Shown here: in pieces, positions 23,792 to 31,849 of the stretch
Layout: each line of letters starts with the position of its first letter
Position numbering within the stretch: position 1 is the stretch's first letter
DNA from: Valencia hispanica
Taxonomy: Eukaryota; Chordata; Actinopteri; Cyprinodontiformes; Valenciidae
Length of the DNA: 64,000 nt
Assembly: GCA_963556495.2 (NCBI GenBank)
Contig: OY747712.1
Coordinates: forward strand, 52,207,069 to 52,271,068
Reading direction: 5' to 3'
Position numbers and translations under genes: made by a program
The notes under the pieces: model-generated
Told to the model about the DNA's origin: nothing
The model's input: the letters and a program-made list of their open reading frames with translations, nothing else
Database searches by the model: none

Positions 23792-26700
23792 ACACACACA
23801 CTTATTAATGCTCAGTAGTCCACATATGGTTCTGTAATGTAATTGCATTGCACTAAAATTACTACATTTTAATAGGCATATATGCAGCTGAAACAGGTAG
23901 CCTAGTGTGTCCCAAATGTTTCAAAATTAACATTTTTATATAACATTATAATAATTGTGCCCTTTCTTTTTGGGGGTGCCTTAAGCTTTATTCTTTAATG
24001 TCATTTTTTAAAATACATTACTTTTACTTTTATACTTTAAGTAGTTTTGAATCAAGTACTTTTTTACTTTTACTTGAGTAAAAAACTTGACTCGATACTT
24101 CAACTTCTACAGAAGTCTTTTTAAACCCTAGTATCTATACTTCTACTTGAGTATTGAATGTGAATACTTTTGACACCTCTGCCGGGAACCTACGCCAGGA
24201 TCCTATTTGTGGACTTCAGCTTTGCCTTCAACACCATCTCTACAGACCTCCTCCAAGGCAAGCTGTCCCAGATGAACTTGCCTGATCCCATCTGCAGGTG
24301 GATCACCGACTTCCTGACTGACAGGAAGCAGCATGTAAGACTCGGGAAGTATGTCGGACTTCTGGACCATCGGCGCCGGCTCCCCTCAGGGTTGGGAGGG
24401 TTGTAAAAAGTACGGTCTAGTAAAACTACTCCAGAAGTAATTTTTTTTAGAAAGTTACAAATAAATGTAACTGAGTAAATGAAACTAGTTACTACCCACC
24501 TCTGCATTCTGTCTCTCACAGTCGAAGTGTACCTATGATGAAAATTACAGACCTCTCATCTTTTTAAGTGGGACTATGCCGAAATCGGTGGCAGTCAAAT
24601 ATTTTTATGCCCCGCTGTATATGCACCTTTTACTATGACTTATGATTTATTATTTCTGGCTTATTTAATCAGATCACTTGTTCTCTGGTTTTAAGTTGTA
24701 CGGACATAAGGACTATTTTTGTGCTAAAACAAAATTAGTTGATGAAAAAATGCATAACAGAGATGATGCTACTCATCTTTTTGTCAGCTATCTAGTTGAT
24801 GTGCTGATTTTAAATATGAAATTACTAAAACCAGGACACTTCTTCAATGTAGGAACTCTAAATGATTGGGCTTTTCCCAACAGAACTGGATTATTTTTGC
24901 CCGTCAGTGTGCATTTATAGCCGAGCCCGTTAGTCACAGCCATATCCAAAACTCTTGGCTCAGTGGGTTCAGCAGATGTTGCAAAGTTGGAAGGTTGTAG
25001 GTTTGATTTCAGCTTCCTACTGTCACATGTCGATGTCCCCCTTAGCAAGGCACTTCATCTCAACATACCTACTGAGCTACATGTCTGTATTTACCATTTA
25101 CAACTCAAAGTGTACAGTCCATTTACTGTGTGTCAGTGAATTTTATAAAAAAAGACTGCAATAAACTATTTAACGCTTCCTTTAATAACTGAAGACTTAA
25201 ATGTTGACACTATAATTTCAGTTTTTTGTAGGATTCAAAGATGGAAAAAAAAAACCTGGTTAAACGGGGTAAGTGAGGTAAATTCTGCACCTCATGAACT
25301 CAATATTCCTAATTTGCTTTTCTGGGTGTCTTTCCCTAACATCTAAAACAGCATTGCAAAAATACTGATAACCCTTTAAGTCTCACATTTTTGTCACATT
25401 TCACCCACAAACTTGTGTATTTTATTGACATTTCATGTGACATCCCAATACAAAGTAGTGCGCAGTAATGACGTAGATTTAAGACAATTCTTTTTCAAAT
25501 AAAAGAAATTAAAAGTGTGACATGCATTTGTAGGCAGCCTCTCTTTATAAATAAAATTGAACATAACCAATTTTGTGACACCAGGAGTAACATGATAAGT
25601 AATCAGAGTCCACTTGTCTGGAATGAATCTCAGGTAGCTTCTACACTAACACGGCTAAGGTTATACAGTTTATATCCCACCTAACCTTATACCTGTCCAC
25701 ACACAAATCATCGTTTACGACCCCTGCCTGCTGGTGCAACCCCTAGGTTCGTAGGCATGCGGGGGAAAAAAAGGCAGACCCACATATATGACATCAGTCA
25801 CCGTCTGAGATATAGTGTATCTGAAATTGCTGCAATCACGCCGTACCTTCTCTTAAGGTATTCTTCTGTGATTTTTACAAGCGCCTCTATATGTACAAGA
25901 AGGAGCAACAAGGGCATGTCTGGATGATTCACCTCCATCTTCCTATTGTTTACCTCCGAGTGGTTACCAGTTGTTATTAAGATGGCTGTGGCACGTGTTT
26001 TCTGACGTGACTTTCCTACCGAACTCAGTTCTTAAACACCTAACGAATCCACACCAATCCAAGAGCCGGAGACTTAAGAAATAGACGGCCCACTTACCAG
26101 TGTAAAAAATATATATCCGGGGAGAGGAACCTTAAACGATGGGCTAGTGTGGCCTAGATGGGGTATTGACTCAATATTTATTTGTTAAAGCACTTAAACA
26201 GCTTAATGTGGACAGGGCCTCACTGTAAGTGCAGTTGTTTTGTGAAGATCTCAAAAGTTTGTTAGAGGATTAATGAACAAAGAGCACCATGGAGACTAAG
26301 GAACACAGCAGGCAGCTCAGAGAGAAAAGTTATGGGTAAGTTTACAGCAGGGTTAGGTTAGCAAAACAATACTCTGAGCTTTGAAAATCTCACAGAGCTC
26401 TGTCCAATCCTTCGTTTGAAAATAGAACAACCTGGAAACCCTGCACAATAAATTGGCTCCCCTTTTCCTGCATACTCCTTACTTTGTGTGGTCACCTGTC
26501 CGCTTGGAAGACCCGTTTACTGCTCTTCTTACCACTGCAACATCTTTGCAATTCCAGGGGACAAACTAGCACACATACACCTACTTCACACACCTATACA
26601 AATTCTCCAGAGGGTTTGACGGTCATATAAACACAGGTTTGTATTTTGTTAATGCAACCTGTCTACTTTGATGCAACCTTGATGTGATAAAAGTTAAGCA

Positions 26701-29700
26701 ATTAGAACTGCATCACCCAGATATCATTTTTGCAAAGCATAGCTGCCCTAGGACGTGTAGGCAAACAACTCCTCCATACGGTATGCCTGAAATGCCACAA
26801 CAGGACAATTGGGGGAAAAAAGAGAAAAGGAAAGAGTATGATACAACTGCATACCTACCAAGATTAGGCCACCTAAATTGACAGGCCAGACCATTATACA
26901 GAGAAGAAGCCAAGAGGCTCATGGTAACTCTGGAGGAGACACAGAGATAGACCCAGTCCCAATACTCGTCCTTCCACTCTTGTGCCTCTCAATTGCGCCC
27001 TCCCTTCAATTCAAATTCAATTCAAAAATACTTTATTGATCCCAGAGGGAAATTAAGTGCTGGTATAGCTCATATAATTAATTCTTTAAGGAGTTGTTGT
27101 AGATGATGATGGCTGTGGGCAGGAAGGATTTCCTGTAGCGGTCTGTATTGCAGCAAAACTGAAGAAGCCTCCGACTGAAGACCCTCTGTTATTGTATGAC
27201 TGTCTCATGAAGAGGATTCTCAGGGTTGTCCATAATTTTTTTGATTTTATGAAGAATCCGTCTTTGCGTTATCGTCTCCAGATGTTCCACAGTTGTCCCA
27301 AGAACAGAACCAGCCTTCTTTATCAGGTTGTTTAGCCTTTTTAAATCTCTGGCTCTGATGCTGCTACCCCAACAGATGACAGCTGAAGAGATTACACTCT
27401 CCACAACAGACTTGTAGAAGATCTCCAGCATCTTGCTGCAAACCTTGAAGGACCTAAGCTTCCTCAAGAAGTACAGTCTGCTCTGTCCCTTCTTGTAGAC
27501 GGTTTCCCTGTTTCTTCTGAAATCTACAATCATCTCCTTTGTTTTGTTCACATTCAAGGTGAGACGATTGTTTCCACACCATGTCACAAAGCAGTCCACC
27601 AGCTCTCTGTATTCAGCTTCTTGTCCATCTCTGATACACCCGACAATTGCAGAGTTATCTGAGTATTTCTGCAGATGACAGGTCTCTGATTTGTACTGGA
27701 AGTCTGAGGTGTACAGAGTGAAAAGGAATGGTGAGAGTACGGTCCCCTGTGGTGCTCCTGTGCTGCTGACTACCTGGTTTGACACACAATTCTTCAGTCT
27801 CACAAATTGTGGTCTGTTGGTCAGGTAGTCATTGATCCAGCCGATTGTTGAGGGCTCCACCTGTGTCTTCAGAAGTTTCTGACAAAGCAAATCAGGCTGA
27901 ATTGTGTTAAATGCACTGAAGAAATCAAAGAACATGATCCTCACAGTGCTGCCTGCTTTGTCCAGATGACAGTGGGTTGGTTGAAGTAGGTGGATGATGG
28001 CATCTTCAACTCCAACTCCACAGCGATAAGCAAACTGCAGCGGGTCCTGATACGTTCTTGTTTGCTTACTCAGGGGTGCCAACAGGAGTCTCTACAGGAC
28101 CTTCATGATGTGGGATGTCAGGGCAACAGGTCTATAGTCATTGATGACTGATGGGTGAGTTCTTTTGGGTACTGGAACAAGGCAGGATGTCTTCCACAAC
28201 ACTGGAACCTTCTCCTGAGTTAGGCTAAGGTTAAAGAGGTGCTGCAGAATCCCACAGAGCTGCTCTGCACAGACCTTCAGGACTCTGGGGCTGACACCAT
28301 CTGGACCTACAGCCTTGTTCCGGTTCAGTTTCTCCAGCTGTCTCTTCACCTGACTTTTGGAGACAGACAAGTGGGAGGGGGAGGCAAAGGGGGTAGCAGC
28401 ATTTCCTGACTTGGTTGACGTCAAATTTGTGGAATCAGAAGAGTCCATGTCTGAGGTGAAGGATAAAACATCCGAGGTGTAACAGGAGAGTTGTTGATCA
28501 GAGGAGATTGGGATGTCTTTTTGGCTGGGAACAGGAGAGGGGGATGCTGAGCTAGTTCCTGAACTGAACCTGTTGAAGAATATGTTCAGTTCATTGGCTC
28601 TGTCCAGACTTCCATCTATCCAATCCTTCCTGTCCTTAAAACCTGTGATCTTTCTCATTCCTGACCAGACATCTCTGATATTGTTCCTCTGTAGTTTGTT
28701 CTCCAGCTTCTTCCTGCATGCCTCCTTGCTGTCTCTGATCTTGACCTTGAGTTGCTCCTCAGTAATTCCCTGTCTCCCTCCCTGAAGGCTCTTTTTTTCA
28801 TGTTTAGCAGTTCTTTCAGGTCACTGGTGATCCAGGGTTTGTTATTAGGGAAGCATCTCAGTGTTCTGGTGGGGATGATGTTGCCCACACAGAAGTTTAT
28901 ATAGTCAGTCACACACCCAGTCATGGCATTGATGTCCTCTCCATGTGCTTGGCAAAGAGTCATCCAGTCTGTGGTTGCAAAACAACCCTGCAGGGCTTCT
29001 TCAGCTTCCTGTGACCATTTTCTCACAGTTCGTTTTGTCACAGGTTGCCTCTGAACAAGTGGTTTATATTCTGAACAGAGAAAAACAAGATTGTGATCTG
29101 ATTGTCCCAAAGGAGGTCTTGGTTTGGACGTGTATGAATCCTTTACATTTGCATAAAACAATCCAAGGTCCTTTTTTCTCTTGTAGAGCAGCTGACAAAC
29201 TGTTGAAATGTTGGAAGTGTAGTAGAGAGCGAGGCATGATTAAAATCACCCTAGCACTCTTGAAAGTTGAAGTTTTTTGCATTAGCAATCATAATTTCAC
29301 ATTATGCAGATGTGCTGCTCTCTCCAGGTGGATCAGATTCCGTAGGAATCAACCTCAATATAAATTTGACAACTGCATAGCAACTACTGTAAACACATAC
29401 ACACTAGTAATACATGATGAGGCCTCTTAGATATAAGGCTCTGGTTTTAAAGCCACATGGGTGAATCATTGTTATTCAGATCATTATCATAATAAAAAAT
29501 TTTAACCCATATGTTATATTATGTGTGTGAAGGCTTGTTTTATTCTAATGTTTAAACTGTTTTTATCATGTAAAGCAGTTTGTGTTGCTGTTTGCATGAA
29601 AAGCGCTTAATAAATACATTTGATTTGATCTGTCAGTGTTGAATCTCATGACTAACACATCCAGCATTATTTAACCTCACCTGTGAATTTCCAGCCTCAG

Positions 29701-31228
29701 TTTCAGCTTCTTCTTCTCCTCTACCTCTATCATTTCATCTACTCCAGGCTCTTCTTCTCTACCTCCTCCAGCCTCTATCATTTCATCTACTCCAGGCTCT
29801 TCTTCTCTACCTCCTCCAGCCTCTATCATTTCATCTACTCCAGGCTCTTCTTCTCTACCTCCTCCAGCCTCTCTCCCTTCATCTGCTCCTGCCTCTCTTC
29901 CTCTACCTCCTCTGGTCTCTCTGGTGGGGCGCACAGGTTGATGCATGATGAACAAATTAAGGATAGAATGATCAGAGTTTGATGGTAAAGTTATTGCCTG
30001 AGCAAAAAAGGCCTTTACTTTCACACTATTATTATGTGTAATTTATTCCCCCAAAAATATGGATACATAAAATCACATGATCCTCTAGATAGAATATGAG
30101 GTTTTATTGTATTTACACCATAAATTTTATTTATGTGTTTTTAAACAGTTGCTCTTTTCTACACAAATACATGAAAATAAGAATAGAAAATAACTTTTAA
30201 AAAGTGTATCTCTTTGGCATATTCTATTTTAATTCTAATTTTAAGTAACCTACACTTTGACTCCTAAAGAAGTCTCTTATATCCAGTTTTCTTTGCTTTG
30301 ACATCCTTCAAATCCTACAGCACGCGCACACACGCACGCGCACACACACACGCAAACAGACACACACACGAAATGTAAATGACAGCAGTAAAATACATCT
30401 AGCCGACGTGACACGGGCAGAACAAATGCCAAACGTGTTGACAACTTCCACTCGCTGATGCCTCTCATCCGGCCCAACTAGCAGTTGTAGCTTGAGACGT
30501 TAACAGTCAGAGATGTTCGACAAGCTTTACCGCGCTGGGATTTGAGCAGATCGAATGACAGCGGGGACAGCCAATCACATGTAACTTAGCGAGAACCCGG
30601 CAGCCAATCAGGAAGCGATATTTGGTTTGGAGGCGGGATTTCTAGCAGAGACTGGCGACATTTAACCCTTTGTGTGCCATAATCATTGACTAAACACTAC
30701 GGATAGCGGTTCTATTGACAGTGACGACACAGTAGCGGCTGAATATTGGTAGGGACGTGTCCCTACAGTCCCTACCTGATTCTACGCCCTAGATTAGGAT
30801 TGATCTAGTCTGAATCGACCTTAGAGGGGGAAAATAGAACACAGTTAGATTTACTCTGAATCATCGAAATGTGTCTGATTAATGTAAACCACAGAAATAC
30901 TCCGAGATCGGAGTAACAATAGCGTTAACGTCATTCATTCTTAAGGTATCCTTTTTCAGGCTTTGTTCTCAGAGTTCCCAACTACAGAGGAAACACGTCT
31001 AGAGTAAAAAGCTCCAGAAGAACCAGGTCAGAGAGATTCAGAAACTTTGTTACCTTTCTCTGTGGTGAGGAAACATCTTACAAGGTGACCGGAACTCCTT
31101 TGCTGGAATAACAAAACAGGTCAGATTCAGGAGTGAGGAGTGAGGAATGAGGAGGTCTACTGTATTCAGTCAAACTCGATAGGAATATATAGTTTGTCCG
31201 CTCATGCAGGCTCCACCACTTACCCCAT
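7150..31228 (-). CDS. homer3: Homer scaffold protein, exons 1-2 (probable homer3)
   Basis: Homer proteins are postsynaptic and cytosolic scaffolds. Their N-terminal EVH1 domain binds PPxxF motifs in mGluRs, IP3 and ryanodine receptors and Shank, and a C-terminal coiled coil tetramerises them. Joining exon 1 (31228-31224, ATG GG) to exon 2 (7306-7150) gives a protein starting [15 protein letters not shown], the family's invariant start. The visible coding part ends at residue 54, after the first half of EVH1. Exon 3 onward is not in the window. The homer3 assignment rests on its position just downstream of UPF1, because HOMER3 and UPF1 are close neighbours in mammals. The domain itself does not separate the paralogues well. 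Intron 1 is about 23.9 kb and mostly transposable elements. Confidence 0.85.
7307..8046. other. HOMER intron 1, no recognised feature
   Basis: Unique-looking AT-rich sequence between exon 2 and the element at 8049. I found no convincing ORF, RNA gene or terminal repeats here. Confidence 0.5.
8049..10041. mobile_element. Element with inverted ends rich in AAAT repeats
   Basis: The left end reads CCCTGCCAAAATTGACAG followed by aaacaaataaataaataaatg. The right end is its inverted copy, catttatttatttactgtcagttttggcaggg (10009-10041). Similar (AAAT)n 'aatgtgg' units recur at 8080-8215 and 8990-9180. No transposase was seen. No clear target duplication flanks it. The interior holds a different, GC-richer block (9187-9977). 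Confidence 0.45.
9187..9977 (+). mobile_element. Candidate solo LTR
   Basis: A GC-richer block set inside the AAAT-rich element. It starts TGTAAAGGAGG and ends CCCACA. Near 9890 it carries 'ctgtactaaataaagc', which resembles an LTR polyadenylation region. No tRNA-primer site, gag or pol lies nearby, and no clean target duplication was found, so this is tentative. Confidence 0.3.
10990..11898 (-). pseudogene. Tc1-like transposase, one nonsense codon and an in-frame deletion
   Basis: It cuts and pastes the element at TA sites. The start [11 protein letters not shown] is at 11898. The first helix-turn-helix is intact (to '[11 protein letters not shown]'), then the frame jumps to 'WQQAGVS'. Compared with family members this lacks roughly 35-40 residues of the linker and second HTH. 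A TGA at 11704-11706 follows 'SARTVR', probably CGA to TGA by CpG decay. The same frame then continues to 10990. The DDE catalytic domain is complete: D in 'IFSDEASF', D in 'FQHDGAPCH', E in 'NPIENLW' (DD34E). It ends at the usual '..KKKGQHCKY'. Inactive as it stands. Confidence 0.85.
12025..12613. mobile_element. MITE with GGGGCTGTTTACACG ends, 3-bp TGA flanks
   Basis: Inverted ends GGGGCTGTTTACACGACAAC (12025) and the inverse of GGGGCTGTTTACACGATAAC (to 12613), with TGA on each side (12022-12024, 12614-12616). A 3-bp duplication suggests PIF/Harbinger, whose usual target is TWA, so this is not certain. Removing the element restores the Tc1 end. A truncated second copy in opposite orientation is at 19627-19950. 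Confidence 0.65.
14205..15354 (-). pseudogene. L2 reverse transcriptase region
   Basis: Frames 15354-15160, 15104-14868 and 14938-14381 give RT motifs in order: '[18 protein letters not shown]', '[17 protein letters not shown]' (motif A, catalytic D), '[19 protein letters not shown]' (motif B), 'SYADDTQLY' (motif C, catalytic DD). After 'TWMLLNSK' the frame jumps to '[12 protein letters not shown]', so most of the thumb is deleted. The remaining C-terminal '[19 protein letters not shown]' region lies at 14205-14300. Not functional. Confidence 0.8.
15529..16690 (-). pseudogene. L2 ORF2 apurinic endonuclease region
   Basis: The start [19 protein letters not shown] is at 16690. The endonuclease blocks 'LCLTETWL', '[12 protein letters not shown]', '[11 protein letters not shown]', '[10 protein letters not shown]' and 'LVLSDHFLI' follow in order. 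A TAA at 16310-16312 after 'YRPPGP' replaces a sense codon without a frame change. A frameshift near 15775 precedes the linker '..[17 protein letters not shown]' (15777-15529). Confidence 0.8.
16960..17749 (-). pseudogene. L2 ORF1 with SGNH-esterase-like domain
   Basis: Two overlapping frames (17749-17558, 17577-16960). The N-terminus has a coiled-coil-like '[18 protein letters not shown]'. The C-terminal domain shows '[12 protein letters not shown]' (block I; S in place of the usual D after G) and '[17 protein letters not shown]' (block III). A frameshift near 17577 separates them, and the C-terminus is altered after '[11 protein letters not shown]'. ORF1 proteins of this type bind RNA and lipid in related LINEs. 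Confidence 0.7.
17866..18743. mobile_element. DNA element with TTAA target duplication (Kolobok/piggyBac-like MITE)
   Basis: Short inverted ends AAGGAGC / GCTCCT, each flanked by TTAA (17862-17865 and 18744-18747). No transposase was seen. It sits between the 5' end of the L2 and a LINE fragment. The TTAA target fits Kolobok or piggyBac elements. Confidence 0.45.
18750..19115 (+). mobile_element. CR1/Rex1-like LINE fragment, end of endonuclease and linker
   Basis: The plus-strand frame 18815-19100 gives '[17 protein letters not shown]', '[18 protein letters not shown]', '[11 protein letters not shown]' and '[14 protein letters not shown]', which are the SDH motif and linker of this LINE group. 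It is probably the upstream part of the same copy whose RT resumes at 20410 and again at 24190. Unrelated insertions lie in between. Confidence 0.65.
19116..20409. mobile_element. Cluster of DNA-transposon fragments inside the LINE
   Basis: 19285-19400 has the 'agagatggggactcaagtttgagactc' end typical of fish hAT elements. 19627-19950 is a truncated, inverted copy of the 12025 MITE. It shares the peptide start [14 protein letters not shown] and contains a TGACGTCA near 19823. 20050-20405 ends in 'cagtggaaacgaggcttt', a terminus seen in other fish MITEs. No intact gene was seen. Confidence 0.45.
21422..22140 (-). pseudogene. LINE RT C-terminal fragment (YADD)
   Basis: Minus-strand frames give '[18 protein letters not shown]' (catalytic YADD near 22030), '[15 protein letters not shown]', '[20 protein letters not shown]', then after a frameshift '[20 protein letters not shown]' and '[27 protein letters not shown]'. 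The family differs from the L2 and CR1/Rex1-like copies here. It lies inside the hAT element. Confidence 0.6.
22157..23743 (+). mobile_element. Tc1-like transposon (second family)
   Basis: Inverted ends of about 200 bp: CAGTGGCTTACAAACGTATTCGGC at the left and its inverse, ending GCCACTA, at the right. Both are followed inward by matching 'cacattacagccacaa' blocks. The left flank is TA-rich, and an (AT)n run adjoins the right end. The transposase is on the plus strand. It is about 1.59 kb, a normal Tc1 size. Confidence 0.85.
22526..23527 (+). pseudogene. Tc1-like transposase with frameshifts
   Basis: The start [18 protein letters not shown] is at 22526. The paired HTH region is intact to '[21 protein letters not shown]' (stop at 22901). 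The frame then shifts to '..[27 protein letters not shown]' (catalytic D, 22862-22990). After a further shift near 23000 the rest is open to 23527. It has D in 'FQQDNDPKH' and E in '[10 protein letters not shown]', spaced as DD34E, and ends at '..AAKGGSTKY'. About ten residues after 'SDEIK' are also missing. Inactive. Confidence 0.85.
23747..23802. repeat. (AT)n/(AC)n microsatellite
   Basis: A run of TA dinucleotides followed by (AC)n, at the right terminus of the Tc1-like element. Confidence 0.9.
24388..24505. mobile_element. Short hAT MITE
   Basis: About 118 bp with ends CAGGGTTGGGAGGGTTGTAA and ...TAGTTACTACCCACCTCTG, the latter the inverse of CAGAGGTGGGTAGTAACTA. The body is 'aaatgtaactgagtaaa', common in fish hAT MITEs. 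No 8-bp duplication was seen, so one edge may be truncated. Confidence 0.5.
24506..24622. mobile_element. Tc1-like terminal repeat, solo end
   Basis: Matches the right end of the Tc1-like element at 35559-36725 ('ctatgatgaaaattacag.cctctcatctttttaagtggga', ending '..gccccgctgta'). No transposase accompanies it. Confidence 0.65.
24950..25145 (+). mobile_element. SINE fragment (V-SINE-like)
   Basis: It has 'ttggctcagtgggttcagcagatgttgcaaagttggaaggttgtaggtttgattt', a decayed A/B-box head, then 'ttagcaaggcacttcatctcaacatacctactgagctac' and a partial tail near 25110. It resembles the copies at 5812 and 35477. Confidence 0.45.
25370..26960 (+). mobile_element. Old Tc1-like relic with secondary insertions
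   Basis: 25375-25480 resembles the terminal repeat of the 22157 family ('tcacatttcacccacaaac', 'cccaatacaaagtagtg'). 26289-26330 resembles that family's transposase start ('[13 protein letters not shown]'). 26826-26945 resembles its second HTH ('[21 protein letters not shown]'). Inserts at about 25620-26220 and 26420-26815 are not identified. No usable frame remains. Confidence 0.5.
27189..28082 (-). pseudogene. CR1/Rex1-like LINE RT, main block
   Basis: 297 codons open. The motifs in order are '[16 protein letters not shown]', '[19 protein letters not shown]' (motif A), '[20 protein letters not shown]' (motif B), '[12 protein letters not shown]' (motif C; SDN where active copies have SDD) and '[16 protein letters not shown]'. 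About 50 residues are missing between 'FRRNRE' and '[14 protein letters not shown]'. The C-terminus '[27 protein letters not shown]' is complete. The altered catalytic pair and the deletion argue that it is inactive. Confidence 0.75.
28092..29161 (-). pseudogene. CR1/Rex1-like LINE linker and RT fingers
   Basis: Frame 29161-28655 gives 'FYANVKDSY', '[13 protein letters not shown]', '[21 protein letters not shown]', '[17 protein letters not shown]', '[11 protein letters not shown]'. A shift near 28790-28658 precedes frame 28658-28092, with '[22 protein letters not shown]' and '[23 protein letters not shown]'. A stop and shift near 28085 separate it from the main RT block. Confidence 0.7.
29530..29636 (+). 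mobile_element. L2-type 3' tail fragment
   Basis: 'catgtaaagcagtttgtgttgctgtttgcatgaaaagcgcttaataaata' is the conserved 3' end shared by fish L2 LINEs and the SINEs they mobilise. The body is missing. Confidence 0.45.
29681..29946 (-). CDS. Candidate alternative 5' exon of homer3 (repeat-coded N-terminus)
   Basis: The frame opens [10 protein letters not shown] and contains a 16-residue unit of the form [16 protein letters not shown] three times, then '[15 protein letters not shown]'. The last two bases AG precede gtgagg (GT at 29680-29679), a strong donor. This phase equals that of the canonical exon 1. Splicing to the acceptor at 7306 would give ..LEIH-R-EQPIF in frame; human HOMER3 also has R before EQPIF. 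The exon may instead begin at an acceptor (tttttgctcag|GC, first base 29997) downstream of a noncoding exon. Two CCAAT boxes lie about 0.6 kb upstream. No transcript was seen. A chance ORF in a minisatellite is the main alternative. Confidence 0.35.
29725..29916. repeat. 48-bp minisatellite, three near-identical units plus a decayed fourth
   Basis: Units start at 29725, 29773 and 29821 and are practically identical. A diverged unit continues to about 29916. The period is a multiple of three, and the minus strand has no stop, so it can encode a 16-residue acidic/Gly-rich repeat. Confidence 0.9.
30319..30371. repeat. (CA)n/(CG)-rich microsatellite
   Basis: Alternating purine-pyrimidine run of CA and CGCA units, interrupted near 30355. 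Confidence 0.85.
30569..30610. promoter_or_regulatory. Two CCAAT boxes
   Basis: AGCCAATCA occurs twice, at 30569-30577 and 30602-30610, 33 bp apart (about three helical turns). This arrangement is typical of NF-Y-bound TATA-less promoters. They lie upstream of the candidate alternative exon for minus-strand transcription and about 0.6 kb inside intron 1. No TATA box was seen. Confidence 0.45.
31224..31228 (-). CDS. homer3: homer3 exon 1, coding part (ATGGG)
   Basis: Minus strand: caAAAAGCAATGGG|gtaagt. The donor GT is at 31223-31222. The ATG at 31228-31226 has G at -3 and G at +4. An in-frame TAG lies ten codons upstream, so this is the first possible start. ATGGG plus the first base of exon 2 gives Met-Gly-Glu-Gln-Pro, the known HOMER start and intron position. 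The 5' UTR continues to higher coordinates. Confidence 0.8.
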
Positions 31229-31770
31229 TGCTTTTTGAAACCTTGGTAAATGTTATCTAACAACTACAGCTGCTGGCTGAGTCCGTCTCTGACTTTCAGT
31301 CCCAGCCACCAGATACTTTAATCCCGCTTGATTCTCTGGGGGGAGGCTTCAGTGGCCGGGCCAGCTCTCCGTCTGCAGCAGCAGCAGCAGCCCGGTAGCT
31401 GTCCGGAGCGATCAGACCCCCAGCAGCCGAGGACCGCACACCCGATCAGGTCAAACAACACACATCCGCTCACTGCTTTTCCTCTTTCTAATTCCGTCCT
31501 GGTAGCCGGAGCTGATTTCCTGCAGCAGTTTTCAGCTCTTTATCAAGGCGGCTGTGGAGCCCCCGATAGCCGTGCAGTATCCGGACCACAAGCCGCTCCA
31601 GCTGCATGTGTCAGGCAGCGAGCGAAGCACGAAAGTATGTCAACCTGCCGGCTCAGGGCGGGGCGGGGGAGGAAAGGAGAGGGGAGGGGAGGGGAGGGGA
31701 GGGGAGGGGGGGCCACGTCTAACGAATCAACGCTGCGGTGCAGGGGAAAAGTCACGCCCTCCAAAAGCGC
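31229..31770 (-). promoter_or_regulatory. homer3 5' UTR and GC-rich promoter region
   Basis: A GC- and CpG-richer block than the surroundings, ending just upstream of the homer3 start codon. The plus strand shows (CAG)n near 31376-31390 and a G-rich run at 31670-31712. No TATA box is obvious, as expected for a CpG-type promoter. The transcription start is not determined. Confidence 0.55.
31670..31712 (+). repeat. (GGGGA)n tract, possible G-quadruplex
   Basis: At least five tandem AGGGG units ending in a run of seven G on the plus strand. It is the complement of the homer3 5' region, so the C-rich strand would be in the transcript if the start is upstream. Confidence 0.8.
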
Positions 31771-31849
31771 TGGTTTATTCAATGAAACAATAAAAGTCTT
31801 GAGAGCAAAGAAAACAATATTTATATGTCATGATCATAATTTAAAGAGG

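Larger units (their letters stand above)
20716..24181. mobile_element. hAT element with 8-bp target duplication
   Basis: Inverted ends CAAAGGTGTCAAG (20716) and TTTTGACACCTCTG (to 24181). The 8-bp duplication CCGGGAAC is exact on both sides (20708-20715, 24182-24189). Total 3466 bp. Inside are a block shared with the right end of the window (about 20770-21222), a second hAT terminus (21225, CAGTGGTTCCCAAC), a LINE fragment (21422-22140) and a Tc1-like element (22157-23743). No hAT transposase was recognised. Confidence 0.8.
20410..24395 (+). pseudogene. LINE reverse transcriptase split by a hAT insertion
   Basis: The RT start is at 20428-20715 ('[17 protein letters not shown]', '[30 protein letters not shown]', 'LQDLDSPG'). 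It continues without loss of a codon at 24190-24390 ('[16 protein letters not shown]', motif A; '[17 protein letters not shown]'). The conserved segment between 'KKPRITGS' and 'FERLV' is deleted. The copy stops near 24390, before the catalytic FADD-type box, at a small hAT MITE. Confidence 0.75.
27003..29275 (-). mobile_element. CR1/Rex1-like LINE, 5'-truncated
   Basis: On the minus strand it covers the end of the endonuclease ('[15 protein letters not shown]', about 29250), the linker, RT and a 3' UTR with an 'aatttccctctgggatcaataaagta' block and an (ATTTGAATTGAA)-type tail at 27003. Frames are open over long stretches, so it is one of the younger LINE copies here. It points the same way as HOMER and lies in intron 1. 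Confidence 0.8.

Noticed and set aside
23588..23848. Short ORFs with repeated Tyr-Ile
   Set aside because: They are translations of the (AT)n microsatellite.
29725..29868. CRISPR array
   Set aside because: The 48-bp units are contiguous with no spacers, and the genome is eukaryotic; this is a minisatellite.
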